NCBI GenBank assembly: GCA_008931825.1
Contig: QXVZ01012535.1
Span: forward strand, 1-21,767
Direction: 5' to 3'
Length of the DNA: 21,767 nucleotides
Source of the DNA: Phallusia fumigata
Lineage: Eukaryota > Chordata > Ascidiacea > Phlebobranchia > Ascidiidae
The notes beneath the pieces are model-generated. The model searched no databases, was not told the DNA's origin, and saw only the letters and a program-made list of their open reading frames with translations. Positions 18,887 to 21,767 of this stretch are shown one piece after another (within the stretch, counting starts at the first letter, position 1; the number at the start of each line of letters is the position of its first letter). A program made the translations under genes and the position numbers.

Positions 18887-19306
18887 GTAATAAATGTTTT
18901 CTTTGCATGTACGAGAAATAAGTATAATTTTGTGAACACTTCCTTGTTGCTGCGACCAATAGCCGGTGTTGTTTTTGCATGAATATTTGCATGTTGCGCT
19001 TACTATTTTGCATGTCACGTGTGTTCTGTTGACTATTCGGTTGTCAGCATTGGCAGAAGTGCTACAAAATATGAACGAATTCCCCTTGGCAAAACTTTTA
19101 AAATCACAAAAGCCTTGAATCATTATGATAAAACAAAACTGTCTGTTAGCAATCCAATTGATAAGTTATATATAAGACAAAACTAATATAAGCAATACCA
19201 TCATGTTAATATTTACTTATTTTCTTTGTTAGAATGCCGAGAAACCTTACACCTTACACTTCGTTAGGCTTGTATATTGAACTTGCTGTTGTCAGTTTTT
19301 TTGCAG

Positions 19307-19322
19307 ATCGATTTCCTTAAAG
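19307..19322 (+). pseudogene. Module A fragment A6 (type II)
   Basis: After acceptor TTTTTTTGCAG only about 16 bases (ATCGATTTCCTTAAAG) match module A. The rest is replaced by a T/C tract and the GTCCATGCACATAAAA block also found near 13300. Confidence 0.5.
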
Positions 19323-19686
19323 GGATTTTTTCTCTCTTTTTTTTACCCTGCTGCTTGTCCATGCACATAAAATGTGGATTTGGATGAAACTTTCACAGCA
19401 GATCGATATGCTCATAGATTTTTTGATTCACAAATGTTAACAACACTCTCGTCAAACAATTTCTGATTGCTAGAGACTAACCAGGGTGCACACTGTTAAG
19501 TGTTCACGATATTCTTTTACGAGTGTATGCATTTCCCCTAGCAAAACCGTGTAATTTACAAAAGTTAAGTTAGCACAAGCCACTAGTATATTAATCTTAA
19601 ACGCATTTGCTGCATTGGAATGGATGAGAACCTATTTCGTTAAGCTTGTACGTTAAACCTGAATGCTATTGTTGGGTTTGTTGCAG

Positions 19687-19803
19687 ATTTGATCGTTAAA
19701 GACTGTTCCAGAATACATTTGGAAAATCTGCACTGACAAAAGGCAACGGTGGAATCTGATTGTTGACATTGATCATCGTGATCAGATGCATCATGTGCCA
19801 AAT
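19687..19803 (+). pseudogene. Module A exon, copy A7 (type I)
   Basis: Acceptor GTTTGTTGCAG, donor GTAAGTAA, 117 nt. It begins DLIVKDCS, loses six bases (near ATACATTTGG), and stops at TGA after NLH. No B or C lies immediately before it. Confidence 0.5.
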
Positions 19804-20454
19804 GTAAGTAAACAGGCACGTTCCTTTGCTTGGGTAACTTTTTTCATGGGTCCGCTTGAAGGAATATTGTTTTTCCCCTGTTTTTTTTTTCTTTTTTCTG
19901 TCCAACGCCGGTTTGTTCCCTTCGTCAAGAAAGTATTTTAATTTCTTCTAATTAACACCTAGAAGTTTCCTACTTTGATAGTTGCTACAGAGCAAAGTAT
20001 TTGAAATTTTTCCGTGAAGTTTCGCGAAAATATTCGTTTTTCTGTTTACATGACCTTCAGTTCTGACATATTAATACCAGCGCTTAGCGATTGGTATCAG
20101 GCTTCAACTTTACACATAAATGGACGTTTATTTGGGCGGCAAGGCGGGTTCGCTGACTATAATCAAGCTGTAAATGCACAGTAATGTTGTCACTGTTGGT
20201 TTTGTTTTTTTACCTTTTTTTCTTTTCAACACTGAAGTTTGTCCATGCACATGAAATGTTGGGTGGATTTGGATAAAACTATTACAGCTGGTAGATGCGA
20301 TGATGCAGTTGTGCTATATGTTCATAGTTGAAAATATGTGCAATGACAATATGGAGAACGCCACTTCTAGTGTTTGATGTTATCATTCGTGCCAGTACCA
20401 TTTATTTTGTTTTGTTTTTAATGTTTAACATGTTCTTTTGGCATTGTTTAATAG

Positions 20455-20506
20455 GAAATGGATCAAGGCGGCAAACAAGGAAATAGAAGAAACCTGCATT
20501 TTTAGA
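20455..20506 (+). other. Conserved block D, copy 2 (possible exon)
   Basis: It has acceptor-like TTGTTTAATAG, the same weak GTTAAGTT end, and lies 230 bases before B9. Most substitutions against copy 1 keep the frame open. Degenerate relatives occur near 9265 and 18173 (ATAGGTTGAGACT). Confidence 0.35.
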
Positions 20507-20547
20507 GTTAAGTTGAAGTTGATACATATTTATTTCTACTTAATTTA

Positions 20548-20585
20548 ACAGGGGTGGTTTAGAGTGCACGCTTGACCGCCCCTGT
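20548..20585 (+). other. RNA hairpin, family iii, GTGCAC in loop
   Basis: ACAGGGGTGGT (20548-20558) pairs with ACCGCCCCTGT (20575-20585) over 11 positions. An A-to-G change against the copy at 4519 turns one A-U pair into G-U without breaking the stem. B9 begins 100 bases downstream. Confidence 0.75.
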
Positions 20586-20684
20586 ATTTTAAGTACATTA
20601 TATGCACCATGAAATTTCGATAACTTTGATGCATAATTGAATACAGCAATCTTTATTCTGACATTTTTTCCGTTTTTTTATCAG

Positions 20685-20762
20685 AACCTCGACCAGCATT
20701 GCTTCCAGAAGGCCTTTATTGCATGTAGAACTGCTCAGATCGGACGTCGTATTACCCAACAG
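20685..20762 (+). CDS. Module B exon, copy B9 (subtype Ib), intact
   Basis: Acceptor TTTTTTTATCAG, donor GTAATTAA, 26 codons open in phase 0: NLDQHCFQKAFIACR, then AQIGRRITQQ. C6 is in phase next to it. The closest relative is B10, which keeps the same length with mostly in-frame substitutions. Confidence 0.55.
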
Positions 20763-20841
20763 GTAATTAACTGTAGTCAAGCACATTACCGGTTTAACTG
20801 CGAACATTTGACATGATTGTCTTTTTTTAAATTCGATTGCT

Positions 20842-20875
20842 AAAGGCTAACCAGGGTGCACACTGTTTAGCCTTT
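20842..20875 (+). other. RNA hairpin, family ii, GGTGCACA loop
   Basis: AAAGGCTAACCAG (20842-20854) pairs with CTGTTTAGCCTTT (20863-20875) with a single mismatch in 13. It ends 74 bases before C6. Confidence 0.8.
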
Positions 20876-20948
20876 GTGATATGTTTCTGCGCTTTTACAA
20901 GTGAAAGATATATTTGCATTTTTCTGTTTCTGATATTTTTTGTTTCAG

Positions 20949-21004
20949 GAACATTGGTCTTGCCGCTGTCGGGGAAAAATTAAGACATGGGAGAAGGCCA
21001 TTCA
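20949..21004 (+). pseudogene. Module C exon, copy C6, donor deleted
   Basis: After acceptor TTTTGTTTCAG it reads EHWSCRCRGKIKTWEKAI in phase 0. Then CCATTC joins directly to intron sequence ATTCACAAATATT, removing the last ~40 bases of the exon and its donor. Reading through gives a stop (TAA) within about 50 bases. A similar intron start is exposed at 19423. Confidence 0.5.
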
Positions 21005-21288
21005 TTCACAAATATTAGCAACAATCTCTCAAACGATTTGTGATTGCTAAAGACTATCCAGGGTGCACTGTTTAGCGTTCGCGATACCGCTCTTGTGAGT
21101 ATATTCTTCCCCCTAGCAAAACCGTTTAAAGTACAAAACAACTGTAGTGAATATATAAACAGTTGGACAGTTAAAGAAACAATACTAGCATATTAATCTT
21201 TAATGCATTTGCTGTATTGAAATGGGTGGGAGCCTATTTTCTTAAGCTTGTAGAATAAACTTGAATGCTATTGTTGGTTTTGTTGCAG

Positions 21289-21410
21289 ATTTGATTCTTC
21301 AAGACGGCTCCGAAATATCGAACGATTTGGAAAATCTGCACTTGCAAAAGCAACGGAGGAATCTGGTTGTTGATTTGCATCACCGTGATCCGATGCATTA
21401 TATGCCAAAT
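21289..21410 (+). CDS. Module A exon, copy A8 (type I), intact
   Basis: Acceptor TTTTGTTGCAG, donor GTAAGTAA, 122 nt. With one preceding base it gives 41 codons without a stop: DLILQDGSEISNDLENLH, then QRRNLVVDLHHRDPMHYMPN, leaving in phase 0 into B10. It lacks the +1 insertion of A2 and A4. It is rich in charged residues and histidine, has no membrane segment, and is not recognised. It is the best copy of this module. Confidence 0.55.
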
Positions 21411-21551
21411 GTAAGTAAATAGGCATGTTCCTTTGCTTCGATAACTTTTTTCATGGGTCCCCTTGAAGGGATGTTGTTTTTTTCTTTTAATTTCGATAAC
21501 TTTGATGCATAAGCGGTCGTTACTTTGACATGTGTTTCGCTTTTTTACCAG
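21411..21551 (+). other. Shortened A-to-B intron (141 nt)
   Basis: Most of the usual 0.8 kb or longer A-to-B intron, including family iii hairpin and repeat blocks, is missing. The ATGGGTCCCCTTGAAGG segment joins directly to AATTTCGATAACTTTGATGC. Confidence 0.6.
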
Positions 21552-21629
21552 AACCTCAGCCAACAACGCTTCCAGAAGGTCTTTATTGCAAGTAGAACTG
21601 CTCAGATCGGGCGTCATATTACCCAACAG
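21552..21629 (+). CDS. Module B exon, copy B10 (subtype Ib), intact
   Basis: Acceptor TTTTTTACCAG, donor GTAATTAA, 26 codons open in phase 0: NLSQQRFQKVFIASR, then AQIGRHITQQ. Joined to A8 it gives 67 uninterrupted codons. The GGTGCACA hairpin at 21709 shows that a further module C is expected just beyond the window. Confidence 0.55.
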
Positions 21630-21708
21630 GTAATTAACTGTAGTCAAGCACATTACTGGTTTAACTGCGTACATTTGACATGATTGTCTTTTTCCAAATT
21701 CGATTGCT

Positions 21709-21742
21709 AAAGGCTGACCAGGGTGCACACTGTTTAGCCTTT
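21709..21742 (+). other. RNA hairpin, family ii, GGTGCACA loop
   Basis: AAAGGCTGACCAG (21709-21721) pairs with CTGTTTAGCCTTT (21730-21742). Compared with 20842, an A-to-G change makes a G-U pair and keeps the stem. Confidence 0.75.
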
Positions 21743-21767
21743 GCGATATGTTTTTGCACTTTTACAA

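Larger units (their letters stand above)
19804..20684. repeat. A-to-B intron with shared repeat blocks
   Basis: It includes a T/C tract near 19880, the GATTGGTATCAGGCTTCAAC block near 20090, the AACGCCACTTCTAG block near 20357, conserved block D and the family iii hairpin. Confidence 0.55.

Noticed and set aside
21234-21728. 164-codon minus-strand ORF, the longest in the window, with partly similar minus ORFs at 20598-20807 and 19696-19905
   Set aside because: It runs antisense through A8, B10 and their introns. The splice signals, T-rich tracts and phases all support the + strand, and the minus ORF has no splice sites matching the conserved blocks. A rough chance estimate makes it somewhat unlikely by accident, but not enough to call a gene.
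1-21767. Retrotransposon or transposase coding sequence
   Set aside because: No reverse transcriptase, integrase or transposase motif was seen in any frame, and no long terminal repeats bound the array.

Overview
This window looks like AT-rich eukaryotic nuclear DNA, roughly 62-64% A+T by eye. The evidence is the repeated pairing of T-rich tracts ending in CAG/TAG with GTAAGT or GTAATT donors around short, similar blocks. There are no bacterial-style operons, ribosome binding sites or long ORFs, and I cannot name the organism or recognise any known protein family. No start codon, promoter, poly(A) site or RNA gene could be supported.

Layout. Positions 1-2462 hold a tandem duplication with an offset of about 1,085 bases, with three putative short exons per copy (E1, E2, E3), then one more exon-like block at 2369-2462. 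Positions 3014-3290 are a compact foldback (MITE-like) element with inverted ends and an internal GC-rich tandem repeat. From about 3400 to the right edge lies one large, repeatedly duplicated and partly decayed exon array on the + strand. It is built from three small modules: A (about 122 nt), B (about 78 nt) and C (about 91 nt). They run B-C-A (type I cassette) or B-A without C (type II cassette). The two types largely alternate from about 9.3 to 19.3 kb; the right edge (19.7-21.6 kb) is type I. Introns between cassettes are filled with shared intronic repeats.

In the best copies the modules are open and phase-compatible: B enters and leaves in phase 0, C enters in phase 0 and leaves in phase 1, and A enters in phase 1 and leaves in phase 0. 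Together they would encode a repeated unit of about 98 residues. Many copies carry frameshifts or stops, yet nearly all keep their splice signals. The array therefore looks like a repeat-protein gene (or its spliced, now partly non-coding descendant) that has expanded by internal duplication. It continues past the right edge.

The most unusual signal is a set of predicted RNA hairpins. They lie about 64-104 nt upstream of most 3' splice sites of B, C and E exons. Three families have unrelated stems but share a loop containing GTGCAC, a self-complementary hexamer. I count 23 GTGCAC sites here, against roughly four to five expected by chance. Loops of this kind could kiss one another between introns of the same transcript. 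Whether they do so, and whether this affects splicing, is inference.
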